DNA from: Zemynaea arenosa
GTDB lineage: Bacteria > Pseudomonadota > Gammaproteobacteria > Burkholderiales > Burkholderiaceae_D
DNA length: 64,000 nt
Assembly (NCBI RefSeq): GCF_004614185.1
Contig: NZ_SPVF01000128.1
Coordinates: 1-64,000, forward strand
Direction of reading: 5' to 3'
Every line of letters begins with the position of its first letter. Position 1 is the first letter of the stretch. Shown in pieces: positions 17,858 to 26,486 of the stretch. The translations under genes and the position numbers were made by a program. A model generated the notes under the pieces. It was not told the DNA's origin, ran no database searches, and saw only the letters and a list, made by a program, of their open reading frames with translations.

Positions 17858-19171
17858 TTAGCGCGTGAGACGGTAGATCAGGATGGCAGTGCGGGTGGCG
17901 GCGCGCCCGATCGAGGCCGGGTCTAGCTCCTCATTGGGCGAGTGGGCACCGCCGCCGCTCGCGCCCAGCCCATCCAGGCTGTCGACATACGGTGCCACGA
18001 ACTGGATGTCCCCGGCGCCGCGCTGGCCCGGCGGCACAGCCGTGACGGGACCGAGCCCGGCATCCTGGCTGGCCTGCGAATACACGGCCAGCAGGCGGTG
18101 GTTGCCTTCGGTCGGCTCCATCGGCGGATACGAGTCGCGGAACGTAATCGTGGCATCAGTGCCGGGCAGGTGCTGGGCCACGATGGCCTTCATCTTCGCG
18201 TGGACGCGGTCGCGCTGTTCGTAGGTCAGGTAGCGCAGGTCGCCCGCCACGGTAGCGGTGTTGGCGATCACGTTGGTCTTGCCGAAGGCGGTGGCGCGGG
18301 CGTTGGCCTCGTCGAAGGTGGTCTCGGTGCCGCCCACGATCAGGCCGGGGTTGAAGCTGAGGTCCGCCTCCGGCACTTCGCGCCGGAAGGTGTCGAGGAT
18401 GCGCGCGGCTTCGAAGATGGCGCCATAGCTGGCGTTGCGGAAGATGCCACTGGAATGGCCCTGGCGGCCGGTCACGTGCAGGTCCCACATCGAAGACGAG
18501 CGGCGGCCGATGGTGCCGGTGGCGTGGCCGTCCTTGTCGGTGACGGTGCCTTCGAACGAAAGCGCGATGTCGCTGCGCTTTGCGGCTTCGATCATGTCGC
18601 GGCGCGAGATGGATTTCGGGTTGCCCGCTTCCTCTTCGTCACCGGTGAACATGATGGTAATTGTGGTGTTGTCCAGCGCGCCCACCTTGTGCAGGGCGCG
18701 CAGGGCTTCGACCACGACCACGTCGCCACCCTTCATGTCGTTGACGCCTTGGCCGCGCACGCGCTTGCCGCGCCATTCCCACTTCTGCACGGGACTGTCC
18801 TTTTCGAAGACCGTATCCAGGTGACCGAGCAGCAGCAGGCGCTTGCCCTGCGTGCCTGCGCGCGTGGCCAGCAGGTGACCGGCGCGGTTCACTTCCGCCG
18901 GCAGGTCGAGCCAGCGGGTCTCGAACCCCAGGGCCGCGAATTCGCGCATGAACAGCTGGCCGGTCTGGCGCACGCCTGCGTGGTTCATGGTGCCGCTGTT
19001 GATATTGACCGCCTGTTCGAGGAGCTTGAGCGCCTCGGGCGCATGCGCCTTCACTTCGGCGGCGATGCGCTGTTCAGTGGAAGAGAGCGTTTGCGCGTGG
19101 GCGCTGAGGGCGAAGGCGCCCGCGCAGGCGAGGGCGCAGGCGGTGTGTACGTACTTGTGGAGGCAGGTCAT
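17858..19171 (-). CDS. M20 family metallopeptidase (glutamate carboxypeptidase type), exported
   Basis: A 437-residue precursor with a signal peptide ending near SAHAQ. Zinc ligands and catalytic residues are visible: LGHLDTVFEKD, GVNDMKGGDVV, TGDEEEAG and, near the C-terminus, SGGGAHSPNEELD. The family hydrolyses C-terminal glutamate or similar amide-linked amino acids with two zinc ions. The ATG at 19171 gives the signal peptide; the upstream in-frame ATG adds a hydrophilic leader. It lies 73 bases before the sugar dehydrogenase on the same strand. Confidence 0.88.
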   Translation of the reverse strand: MTCLHKYVHTACALACAGAFALSAHAQTLSSTEQRIAAEVKAHAPEALKLLEQAVNINSGTMNHAGVRQTGQLFMREFAALGFETRWLDLPAEVNRAGHLLATRAGTQGKRLLLLGHLDTVFEKDSPVQKWEWRGKRVRGQGVNDMKGGDVVVVEALRALHKVGALDNTTITIMFTGDEEEAGNPKSISRRDMIEAAKRSDIALSFEGTVTDKDGHATGTIGRRSSSMWDLHVTGRQGHSSGIFRNASYGAIFEAARILDTFRREVPEADLSFNPGLIVGGTETTFDEANARATAFGKTNVIANTATVAGDLRYLTYEQRDRVHAKMKAIVAQHLPGTDATITFRDSYPPMEPTEGNHRLLAVYSQASQDAGLGPVTAVPPGQRGAGDIQFVAPYVDSLDGLGASGGGAHSPNEELDPASIGRAATRTAILIYRLTR

Positions 19172-19234
19172 GCTTGGTCGGTGAAGCTCAGTGTCGGGAG
19201 CCGACACTGTACACCGAAGGTTGGGACTTAAGAC

Positions 19235-19609
19235 TCAGACCGCGTCGAGCTGTTTGTCACTCACCTGCACGCTGGCCGACTGGATCTTCCCGTCCACCAC
19301 TTCGTAGATCGCGACCATGCGTACGCTGCCCGTGCCTTCGCCAGGGAAGGTGCGGGTCACGTGTTCGTGGTCGATCACGATATTGCCCATCACCGCACGC
19401 TGAATCAGGCGCGCGTGCAGGTTGGGCTCCTGGAAGCGCACGGCCATGCGGGTGCGGATCTCGGTGTGGCCGCGCGCGGCCGGCTTGCCCGGGTGCTCGA
19501 ACTGCTGCGCGTCTTCGGCGTAGGTGGCGAGGAGGGCGTCGATGTCGCGGGCATTGTAGGCGTCGAGCTGGCGCTGGACGACGGCGGCGGGGGAGGTGTC
19601 GAAGGTCAT
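19235..19609 (-). CDS. NTF2-like/SnoaL-type small protein
   Basis: A 124-residue cytoplasmic protein with the steroid-isomerase/NTF2 fold pattern: QLDAYNARDIDALLATYAEDAQQFEHP, then a beta-sheet half with GNIVIDHEHVTRTFPGEG and MVAIYEVVDGKIQSASV. Members bind small hydrophobic ligands or act as isomerases, and many have no known substrate. It is divergent from the hydrolase gene at 19727. Confidence 0.8.
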   Translation of the reverse strand: MTFDTSPAAVVQRQLDAYNARDIDALLATYAEDAQQFEHPGKPAARGHTEIRTRMAVRFQEPNLHARLIQRAVMGNIVIDHEHVTRTFPGEGTGSVRMVAIYEVVDGKIQSASVQVSDKQLDAV

Positions 19610-19726
19610 CGGCTGTCGGGTGGCGTTAACAAAGCATTCATAATTGTACGGCTGTGTAAAGCTTTGCGCTGGGGGTAGCCGGCGGGGCTAACATGGCCGC
19701 GCTGACAATCCAGTTAAGGAGATGCG

Positions 19727-20722
19727 ATGAACCGAATGCCACTTCAACGCCGCGCACTGGCCAAAATGCTGCTGCCATTGGTGCTGCTGCCGCTGTCGAT
19801 GTCCCTGATCCAGCCTGCGGGCGCGGGGCCGCTGCGGGACAAGCTGAAGGAACGCCGCGCCGAGCGGCAGGCGGCGCAGATGGAGGATGACGGCGGCCTG
19901 GCGGGAGAAGGCCGCGGGGCCCCGGCCACGGTGCCGCCGGGCGTCAATGTGGTGCAGGACGTGGCCTACGGTTCCGGTTCCGCCCAACGGTTCGATGTCT
20001 ACATGCCGCAGGCAGGCGCACGCAGCGCGCCGGTCATTTTCATGGTTCATGGCGGCGGGTGGAAGCGCGGCGACAAAAACATGAAGTCCGTGGTCGAGAA
20101 CAAGGCGGCGCGCTGGGTGCCGCAGGGATTCGTCTTCATCTCCGTGAACTACCCGATGCTGCCGGATGCGAACCCGCTGCAGCAGGCGCACGCGGTGGCG
20201 CAGGCGCTGGCGGCGGCGCAGCTCAAGGCGTCCAGCTGGGGCGGGGACCCGGCGCGCTTCATCGTGATGGGGCATTCGGCGGGGGCGCATCTGGTGTCGC
20301 TGATTGCGTCGTCGCCGCAGATCGTGGCGGCGGAGCGCGTGCAGCCGTGGCTTGGCACCATTGCGCTCGACAGCGCCGCGTACGATGTGGAGGAAGTGAT
20401 GCAGCACCGGCACTTCAAACTGTATGACGAGGCGTTCGGCACCGACCAGGCGCTGTGGCGGGACGCGTCGCCGCTGGCGCAGCTGAATGCGGCCGGGGCG
20501 CCGTTCCTGGCGGTGTGCTCATCGCGGCGGCGTGAGTCCTGCCCACAGGCGCATGGCTACGTGCGCAAGGCCACGCGCCTGGGCACGCGCGCGCAGGTGC
20601 TGGAGCAGGACAAGTCGCACAAGGAGATCAACGAGGACCTGGGCGCGCCCGGGGCGTACACCGAGGCCGTGGAGGACTTCATGCGCAGGCTGGATCCCGT
20701 GGTACGCGGGTTGCTGCGCTGA
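19727..20722 (+). CDS. Exported alpha/beta hydrolase (esterase/lipase type)
   Basis: A 331-residue precursor with a signal peptide (LLPLVLLPLSMSLIQPAGAG) and a charged linker. The hydrolase domain has the oxyanion-hole motif HGGGW, the nucleophile elbow GHSAG and a late catalytic His in DKSHKEINEDLG. It is similar to the hormone-sensitive-lipase or BD-FAE-like esterases. AAGGAG sits seven bases before the ATG. The substrate is unknown. Confidence 0.85.
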   Translation: MNRMPLQRRALAKMLLPLVLLPLSMSLIQPAGAGPLRDKLKERRAERQAAQMEDDGGLAGEGRGAPATVPPGVNVVQDVAYGSGSAQRFDVYMPQAGARSAPVIFMVHGGGWKRGDKNMKSVVENKAARWVPQGFVFISVNYPMLPDANPLQQAHAVAQALAAAQLKASSWGGDPARFIVMGHSAGAHLVSLIASSPQIVAAERVQPWLGTIALDSAAYDVEEVMQHRHFKLYDEAFGTDQALWRDASPLAQLNAAGAPFLAVCSSRRRESCPQAHGYVRKATRLGTRAQVLEQDKSHKEINEDLGAPGAYTEAVEDFMRRLDPVVRGLLR

Positions 20723-20796
20723 CGGGCGATGCGGCGCGCGGCCGTGGCCCGGTGGCTATGGAAGAAGGATGGCGCGCGGCGTTCGCGCCGTAGGGC

Positions 20797-21123
20797 TCAG
20801 CGCCCAGCCGCTGCTGGTGCGGTGCCGGTGGCGGGTGGTGAAGGTTCGCGCTTGCGCGTCTTGCGCAGCACGCCGTCAGGGCCGAACAGCGCCACGTACT
20901 CGCCCGCACCTGCGGGCGTGGCGTAGTGGTAGAGCCACGTCTCGTACCCGCTATCGAAAGCCACCTTCTTCTCCGGGGCGAGCGCCGCTGCGGCCTGCGC
21001 CTTGGTGGTCACGCCGGGCTGCAGCGCCTGGACCAGCGTCGTCTCCGGCACCGAGCGCACCTCTGGCTGCTGCGTCGCGCAGCCCGCGAGGACGAACAGG
21101 CACGTCCATGCGATGCGCTTCAT
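20797..21123 (-). CDS. Small outer-membrane-type lipoprotein
   Basis: A 108-residue lipoprotein precursor with lipobox LAGC. The region QALQPGVTTKAQAAAALAPEKKVAFDSGYETWLYHY resembles the SmpA/BamE-like fold that pairs a TK-x-x-V/A motif with a later W-x-Y strand. Its ATG overlaps the TGA of the preceding gene (ATGA), so the two are translationally coupled. Confidence 0.72.
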   Translation of the reverse strand: MKRIAWTCLFVLAGCATQQPEVRSVPETTLVQALQPGVTTKAQAAAALAPEKKVAFDSGYETWLYHYATPAGAGEYVALFGPDGVLRKTRKREPSPPATGTAPAAAGR

Positions 21124-21923
21124 TGCACCCCCTCCGCATCGTCCATGTACTCGAAGGTGACCAGCGTATCGTCCGGCCACGAGTTATCCCAGATGGGTGC
21201 GAAGTAGCTCCGGTCCAGCATCACCTGGCAGTCGCAGTAGGGCAAGGACTCTCTGGTCTCCCTGCCGCCCGAGTAGAGCATCGCAAACGGCAGCACCTCG
21301 GTGCGGCCGGGCGCGTGCAAGGTGACGCCGAAGATCGGCCGGTCCGCGAAGAACAGGTAGTTCCCGTCCGGCGAGCCGCACACCTTGTCGGTGTCGTTGA
21401 GGAAGCTGTTGAGCCACGCGAAAGTGGGCGAGGTGTTGGACACCAGCCCCGCGTCCATGCCCACCTTGCATTCGAGGCGCAGGTCGCCCAGGCGGCGCAC
21501 GCCGGTGGGCAGGCCGGGCGTCTGCACGAGCGCGCGCCAGGTCATGCTGCTGGTTTTGCGGTTGGCGAGGACGGCGGCGTCTTCGTCCCAGGCCTTCTGG
21601 TTGCGGGGCACGGTGAAGCTGTTGTCTGGCGCGATGGGCACCGGAATCGAGGCCGAGTTCCCGGCTACGCGCAGGGTGATCCCTTCCATCTTTGTGTTGG
21701 GGAGGCGCGGCAGCAGGTGGAAGCGCAGGGTGGCGCGCGGCGCATGGAAGTGTTCGCGCTCGAAGCGCTCCATCCCCTTGAGCATCTTGCGGTAGGACTT
21801 ATCGACCGGATCGCGCGTGGTCGACACCACCACTGTCCCGGCGGACGTCGGTGGCTGCTGGGCCGGCGCCGCCGTGCAAGCCACGGCCGCCGCCAGCGCA
21901 AGAAATAGGCGCATCGCGTTCAT
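21120..21923 (-). CDS. Exported protein of unknown function
   Basis: A 267-residue precursor with a signal peptide (MRLFLALAAAVACTAAPAQ). The mature part has the stretch DPVDKSYRKMLKGMERFEREHFHAPRA... typical of exported DUF proteins and a CDCQ motif near the C-terminus. I recognise no domain. The start is either 21923 (preceded by GGCGG) or the in-frame ATG nine bases later. It is coupled to the small lipoprotein gene by a four-base overlap. Confidence 0.7.
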   Translation of the reverse strand: MNAMRLFLALAAAVACTAAPAQQPPTSAGTVVVSTTRDPVDKSYRKMLKGMERFEREHFHAPRATLRFHLLPRLPNTKMEGITLRVAGNSASIPVPIAPDNSFTVPRNQKAWDEDAAVLANRKTSSMTWRALVQTPGLPTGVRRLGDLRLECKVGMDAGLVSNTSPTFAWLNSFLNDTDKVCGSPDGNYLFFADRPIFGVTLHAPGRTEVLPFAMLYSGGRETRESLPYCDCQVMLDRSYFAPIWDNSWPDDTLVTFEYMDDAEGVQ

Positions 21924-21971
21924 ACCGCCGATGATAACCACCCCCCCAAAAAGTCGGCGCGCCATTCCCCC

Positions 21972-22008
21972 GGGGACGTACCCCGCTCCCACACCGGGGT
22001 ACGTCCCC
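21972..22008. repeat. Palindromic REP-like unit, pair A
   Basis: GGGGACGTACCCC at 21972-21984 and its reverse complement at 21996-22008, separated by 11 bases, form an inverted pair of about 14 bp. The same 13-mer occurs again at 22129-22165 and twice near 34.6 kb. Confidence 0.8.
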
Positions 22009-22128
22009 AGTTCCGGTAATCGTCCTTGATTATCTCGCCACGCGTAATTGCATGATTTGACGGGGTTTTTGAGTATGTCCGTGGCCGGGAACTTTTTTCG
22101 CCAAGGTGGATTCCTACAGCTTTAGGGC

Positions 22129-22165
22129 GGGGTACGTCCCCGCTCTGGGAGCGGGGACGTACCCC
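22129..22165. repeat. Palindromic REP-like unit, pair B (perfect 17-bp arms)
   Basis: Two copies of the 13-mer, the first reversed (22129-22141) and the second forward (22153-22165), extend to perfect 17-bp arms with a three-base TGG loop. Pairs A and B point opposite ways around the intergenic centre. The unit lies 21 bases before the start at 22187 and could form a strong hairpin in that leader. Confidence 0.8.
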
Positions 22166-22186
22166 GGGGTGGATTATGCTCGGGGC

Positions 22187-22732
22187 ATGGGATTATTCGA
22201 TCGACGGAGCGGGAGGCGGCTGACCGAGGGGGAGGCGGCGATGGCGCGCGTGGTGTTTGGGGCGGCGCTCGATCCGGAGCCCGTGCGCATTCATGCGCGG
22301 GGGTTCTTTCCGTTTGGGCTGCAGCATCGGCATACGGCGGTGACGCCGAACGGTCAGATCTATTTTCCGGCGGCGCATGCGCGGCCAGACTTCGCGCAGG
22401 CGTCACCCACGGACCAGCACTGGTTCATGCACGAGCTGGTCCACGTGTGGCAGTACCAGCTTGGCTATCCGGTCATGCTGCGCGGGGCGGTGCGGCTGTT
22501 CCTCGGCTATCGCTACGTGCTGGCGCCGCAACGCCGGCTGGGGGACTACAACATGGAGGCGCAGGGCGATCTGCTGGCGGACTACTTCGTGCTGCGCCAC
22601 CTCGGCGCGCCACAGGCGATGCGGCAACGGGAGTACGCGGATGCGCTGCCGCTGTTCGACACCGTGCTGCAGGACTTCCTGGCCGATCCGGCGGCGCGCA
22701 TCCACTTGCCCGCGTGGCGCTCGCGCGGCTGA
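22187..22732 (+). CDS. Putative zinc metallopeptidase-like protein (HExxH), Vgr-related type
   Basis: A 181-residue cytoplasmic protein. Residues 82-86 are HELVH (in FMHELVHVWQY), a zinc-binding HExxH motif, and the acidic segment MEAQGDLLADYF later in the protein could supply the third ligand. The type resembles small proteins annotated as Vgr/Rhs-related, but no T6SS genes are nearby. The ATG at 22187 was chosen because an upstream start would translate through the palindromic repeat. The ribosome-binding site is poor (GGG). Confidence 0.68.
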   Translation: MGLFDRRSGRRLTEGEAAMARVVFGAALDPEPVRIHARGFFPFGLQHRHTAVTPNGQIYFPAAHARPDFAQASPTDQHWFMHELVHVWQYQLGYPVMLRGAVRLFLGYRYVLAPQRRLGDYNMEAQGDLLADYFVLRHLGAPQAMRQREYADALPLFDTVLQDFLADPAARIHLPAWRSRG

Positions 22733-22778
22733 CCAGCAGCGCGGCAGCGCGCTTGCACGGCACTGCTATGATGAACGT

Positions 22779-23324
22779 ATGACGAAGAGACCCTCCGCCT
22801 TCACCGTGTGCGCGGCAGCGCTCCCGGCGTTAGCCTTCGCTGCCGCACTGGCGCTGGCCGCAGCCAGCGCGCACACGGCGCCGCTGCCCGCCACCTCCTC
22901 GCTCGCGCGCGAACTGGCCGCGACCTTCGCCCACGAGCAGGGCGACATCATCGACCCGCGCCAGCCGCTCTCGAAGCAGCTCGCCAGCCTGTTCGCGGCC
23001 TCGCCTTCGGAACCGTTGGTCCTGCCGGGGAATCTTCTGCTGGAATCGGCCTGCGCCCAGCGTGGCTGCGATGAGCGGGCCGCCGCGGTGACGGACCGCG
23101 CCAGCGCCACCATCGCGGGCATCGCGGCCCGCCACTTCCGCTGCCACCTGGGCAGCCGTGGCCAGACGCAGTGCGACCGTGCGCCGACTTTGACAATCTG
23201 GGTGATCCGCCACCAGCGCTCGGCGGCGAGCGAGGCAGCCGTCGTCGCGGCCCTCAAGGACTGGGGCCGCGCCGCCGGCTACGCCAACGAGGACGTGCGC
23301 TACATCCGCAGCGCCCTGCGCTAG
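22779..23324 (+). CDS. Exported protein of unknown function
   Basis: A 181-residue precursor with a long hydrophobic signal (FTVCAAALPALAFAAALALA). The mature part contains two Cys pairs (ACAQRGCDE and FRCHLGSRGQTQCD) that could form disulphides, and ends in a helical region. No family is recognised. It follows the HExxH gene by 46 bases on the same strand, so the two may share a transcript. Confidence 0.65.
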   Translation: MTKRPSAFTVCAAALPALAFAAALALAAASAHTAPLPATSSLARELAATFAHEQGDIIDPRQPLSKQLASLFAASPSEPLVLPGNLLLESACAQRGCDERAAAVTDRASATIAGIAARHFRCHLGSRGQTQCDRAPTLTIWVIRHQRSAASEAAVVAALKDWGRAAGYANEDVRYIRSALR

Positions 23325-23368
23325 GCAGCACGTATGCCGGCGCGCCAGCAAGGCACGCCGCAGAAGAA

Positions 23369-23977
23369 TTACAGCGCCGCGACCGCGCTCTGTGCTTCCG
23401 GCGCCACCGGAATGTTATTCGCCTGCGCGTATTCGACGGCCGCCTTGGCCGCACTACCCAGCGACTTCAGTGCGAACGGCATGCCCTTGGCCACATACAG
23501 CGGCGCCGTGGTGGTGCCGCCCCCGCGCCACTTCTTGCGCAGTGGCTCCAGGTCGCGGTTCATCTTGGTGTACTCGGCCAGACCCACGCCCAGGTTGCGC
23601 AGCGCATCAGCGAACTGCTTGCGCGCGCCCTCGTCCAGCGTGGGCTTGGCGGCCAGCGCCTTCTCCAGGCCAGCCAGCGCGTCCATATGGGCAGTGTTGA
23701 TCTCGTCCAGCGCACCGCGGGTCGCGTCGTTGGTCAGGCCCTTGGCCGCGGTCTGCAGGCGGTCCGCATCGGCCTTGCCGCCCACGGCGGACAGCAGCGC
23801 CGTCTCGGCCGCAAACAGGGGCACGGTGGCGGCCACGAAGTTCGGCACCACGTCCGTCACTTTCACATCGGCGCTGCCGACATCGGAGTACTTGGCGCCG
23901 CCATTGCCCGGCTGGGCGAAGGCGGGAACGGAAGCGAGCAGCATTGCCGCCGCGGCGGCGATCAGGGTGGTGCGCAT
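23369..23977 (-). CDS. Exported alpha-helical protein of unknown function
   Basis: A 202-residue precursor with a signal peptide ending near VPAFAQ. The mature protein is Ala-rich and helical, with KVTDVVPNFVAATVPLFAAE and LRNLGVGLAEYTKMNRDLEPL. Its last residues are VAAL. The ATG at 23977 gives the normal signal peptide. No family is recognised. It is convergent with the preceding gene. Confidence 0.68.
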   Translation of the reverse strand: MRTTLIAAAAAMLLASVPAFAQPGNGGAKYSDVGSADVKVTDVVPNFVAATVPLFAAETALLSAVGGKADADRLQTAAKGLTNDATRGALDEINTAHMDALAGLEKALAAKPTLDEGARKQFADALRNLGVGLAEYTKMNRDLEPLRKKWRGGGTTTAPLYVAKGMPFALKSLGSAAKAAVEYAQANNIPVAPEAQSAVAAL

Positions 23978-24059
23978 GGTCGAACAGGTCTCTCTCAAGG
24001 GACGGCGCGTGGCCGCAAAGCGCTAGCTTACCCGTAACCCGGCGTGGCTGGGAAGCCCC

Positions 24060-24791
24060 TCAGGGCGTGGTCGCGAGATCGTATTTGCGCATGATGCGCG
24101 CGTAGGTGCCATCCTCCAGCATCGTGCGCATGGTCTGTTGCAGCCGCGCCGCATCCGCCGCCGGAATGTCGGCCGATCCGCCCAGCCAAGTGGTGGTGGT
24201 GCGCAGCGGGGCACTGAAGCTGAATTCCGCGTGCGGGAACACGCGCCGCATCACGCCGGTCGTGATGTCCTGGTCCCCGAACATCGCATCGGCCATGCCG
24301 TTGTGGACGAAGCGCAGGCCCTCGGCCACGGTGGCCGTCTCCACGACGCGCGTATAGCCCATCTCGCGCAGGACCTTGACCTGCGCGGAGCCACGCAGGA
24401 TCGCAATCCGCCTGCCCTTGAGCCGCTCGGGATCGGGCGCGCCGGCACGCGCGGTGTCGGTCACGAACACGAAGCGCTCGTGGTACAGATGCACCAGCCA
24501 CTGGAAGTCCCGCTCGCGCTCCGGGGACCGGGTCAGCGGGAATACGGCCGTCTGCGGAAAATGCCCGGCCATGAAGAGTGCGCGCTTCCAGGGCACGAAA
24601 TCCACCTTGCCCTTCAGCTCCGCGCGGCGTAGCAGCTCGTGCACCACCTCCACCAGCGCTCCCGGATGCTCGCGCGACTGCTCCACCGCCAGCGGCGGCA
24701 GGTCGGTGGTGGCGATGCGCAGGGGCGCCGCGCCCGCGGCACCGGTCAAGGCGGCTGCGAGCACGACGGACGTGGTGATGAGCTGTTTCAC
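24060..24791 (-). CDS. Periplasmic solute-binding protein, family 3 type
   Basis: A 243-residue precursor with a signal peptide (LTGAAGAAPLRIA). The two-lobed amino-acid-binding-like fold is seen in ATTDLPPLAVEQ, LKGRRIAILRGSAQVKVLREMGY and GMADAMFGDQD. It belongs to the SBP_bac_3 group found with polar amino-acid ABC transporters or as stand-alone sensors. No permease or ATPase gene is next to it, so it may be an orphan binding protein. Confidence 0.78.
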   Translation of the reverse strand: MKQLITTSVVLAAALTGAAGAAPLRIATTDLPPLAVEQSREHPGALVEVVHELLRRAELKGKVDFVPWKRALFMAGHFPQTAVFPLTRSPERERDFQWLVHLYHERFVFVTDTARAGAPDPERLKGRRIAILRGSAQVKVLREMGYTRVVETATVAEGLRFVHNGMADAMFGDQDITTGVMRRVFPHAEFSFSAPLRTTTTWLGGSADIPAADAARLQQTMRTMLEDGTYARIMRKYDLATTP

Positions 24792-24850
24792 GGCCCAGAT
24801 GTTAGCCCAGGCCCGCCCCCGTTGTCGATTGCGTCAGGACGCTGTCAATA

Positions 24851-25960
24851 TCACGCGCGGCGGCGGCGCGCCACGCCCATCAGCCCCAGGCCCGCCAGCA
24901 GCACAGCCACGCTGCCCGGCTCCGGCACCGAGACGACAGTGATGTTCCCATTGGTGGCCTCGCGCAGGAAGTCCACGTAGGCGCCGGTCAGCACACCGCC
25001 GAAATAGTTGCCGAAGGTCCCCGGCGTATCCGTGATCCCCGGGACCGACTCGGTAAAGAAGCTGGTGTTCCCCGCCAGGATGTACTGCCCGTTGCGCACG
25101 ATGAAGGCCGGACCGCCCGTATCGCCAGCGCTGATGATGGTCTCCTCGTTATTCGCCAGCACCGGGGTGCACACGCCAAACAGTTCGCAGAAGGTGTCCT
25201 TGCCGCCGCCGTCGAAGTCCGCGTACCAGACTTCCTGCGGTCCTCCCGCGAAGTCCTGTTCGTCGTCAAGCTCGAACAGGTCCATCACGTTGCCGCCCGC
25301 GCGCTTGACCGCGAAATCGGCCATGCCCTGGTAGCCATTGACCCCATCGCCAGAGGCGCCGTAGCCGGCCAGCCGCACCACCTGTCCCTGCGATACCTCG
25401 GACCCAAAGATGGCGTACGAGCGCGCGGAGGCCGGTGCGTCTTCCTGCAGGTGGATCACAGCGATGTCGTCATTGAAGCACTGGCTGTTCACGCCCGGCG
25501 GGCAGACGCCGAAGCCCTGGTAGTCCGGGTGGATCAGCACCGAACTGGCATTGATGGTGGCCGTGTACGCGCCGCTGGAATTGAAGACCGCCTGCACGAT
25601 GGTGCCGGGCGCCGAGGGATTGACTGCGGTGCCGTTGCCATTGCTATCGACGCAGTGGCCGGCGGTGACGATGTCGCGGCGGTTCACCAGGGTGCCGGAG
25701 CAGATCACGTCCTGCCCGTTGCTGCGCACGTACACGCTGACGACGCCAGAGTACGGCGAGGTGGGCACGTTCGGGTCCACCCGCGCGCCGGGAGAGTCGG
25801 GCGGCACGCCGCTCGGCGACCCGGCTGAAATGGCCGGAACAATCGTGGCGCCATTGCCGATGATGCCTGCCTGGGCCGGGACAGCCAGACTGCACAGGAG
25901 CGCCGCCAGCACCGCCACGCGATGTTGAACACCGAGCCCGCTTTTAGTGACATTCAGCAT
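24851..25960 (-). CDS. Trypsin-like S1 protein with PEP-CTERM anchor and Ser-to-Thr change at the nucleophile
   Basis: A 369-residue precursor with a signal peptide and an S1 chymotrypsin-type domain. The catalytic His102 is in TAGHC and Asp165 in NDDIAVIHL. The usual GDSGGP reads GDTGGPA, with Thr281 (ACG codon on the minus strand, 25118-25120) in place of the nucleophilic Ser. The C-terminus is a PEP-CTERM sorting signal (VPEPGSVAVLLAGLGLMGVARRRRA begins with VPEPGS and ends in basic residues), so it is handled by exosortase and exported. It is either a pseudoprotease or an enzyme with a weaker Thr nucleophile. Confidence 0.85.
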   Translation of the reverse strand: MLNVTKSGLGVQHRVAVLAALLCSLAVPAQAGIIGNGATIVPAISAGSPSGVPPDSPGARVDPNVPTSPYSGVVSVYVRSNGQDVICSGTLVNRRDIVTAGHCVDSNGNGTAVNPSAPGTIVQAVFNSSGAYTATINASSVLIHPDYQGFGVCPPGVNSQCFNDDIAVIHLQEDAPASARSYAIFGSEVSQGQVVRLAGYGASGDGVNGYQGMADFAVKRAGGNVMDLFELDDEQDFAGGPQEVWYADFDGGGKDTFCELFGVCTPVLANNEETIISAGDTGGPAFIVRNGQYILAGNTSFFTESVPGITDTPGTFGNYFGGVLTGAYVDFLREATNGNITVVSVPEPGSVAVLLAGLGLMGVARRRRA

Positions 25961-26171
25961 TATTATTTTCCTTTATGAATCAACGAGTTATGAGAGAGCG
26001 CTTTCCAGCTCGTCAATGCAAGTTCGGTGCCACGCTGCGAATAGTGTTTGACTTCAGTCACCTAGCCAAGAAGGCGCACGTTTGATTCATGATAAATGTT
26101 AAGTTTTCCGACACAACCGTATGGCGCGACCAAGCTGCTACCATGGGTCTTTTCGTTGGAAGAATGCCACC

Positions 26172-26474
26172 ATGCACTACGCCCTGTTCTACGATTACGC
26201 ACCCGATTACCTGGCCCGCCGCGCCGAGTTCCGCAACGCGCACCTGAAGCTGGCCTGGGCCTCGCACGCGCGTGGCGAATTCCAGCTGGGCGGCGTGCTG
26301 GCCGAGCCGGTCGATGGTGCCCTGCTGGTGTTCCGGGCCGAGACGCCCCAGGTGGTGGAGGACTTCGTGAAGGCCGATCCGTACGTGGCGAACGGCCTGG
26401 TGACGGGCTGGCGCATCCGCCCATGGATGACCGTGGCCGGCAGTGGCGCCGACCAGCCGGTCTATCCGGACTAA
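26172..26474 (+). CDS. YciI-like protein
   Basis: A 100-residue protein with the ferredoxin-like YciI fold: MHYALFYDYAPDYLARRAEFRNAHL at the start, GELQLGG-like GEFQLGGVLAEP and DPYVANGLVTGWRIRPW. Members are small cytoplasmic proteins with a conserved His/Asp pair and poorly known function. The ATG at 26172 fits the family start. It is divergent from the PEP-CTERM protease gene across about 211 bases, in which I see no clear promoter. Confidence 0.82.
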   Translation: MHYALFYDYAPDYLARRAEFRNAHLKLAWASHARGEFQLGGVLAEPVDGALLVFRAETPQVVEDFVKADPYVANGLVTGWRIRPWMTVAGSGADQPVYPD

Positions 26475-26486
26475 CCTGCGCGCCGC

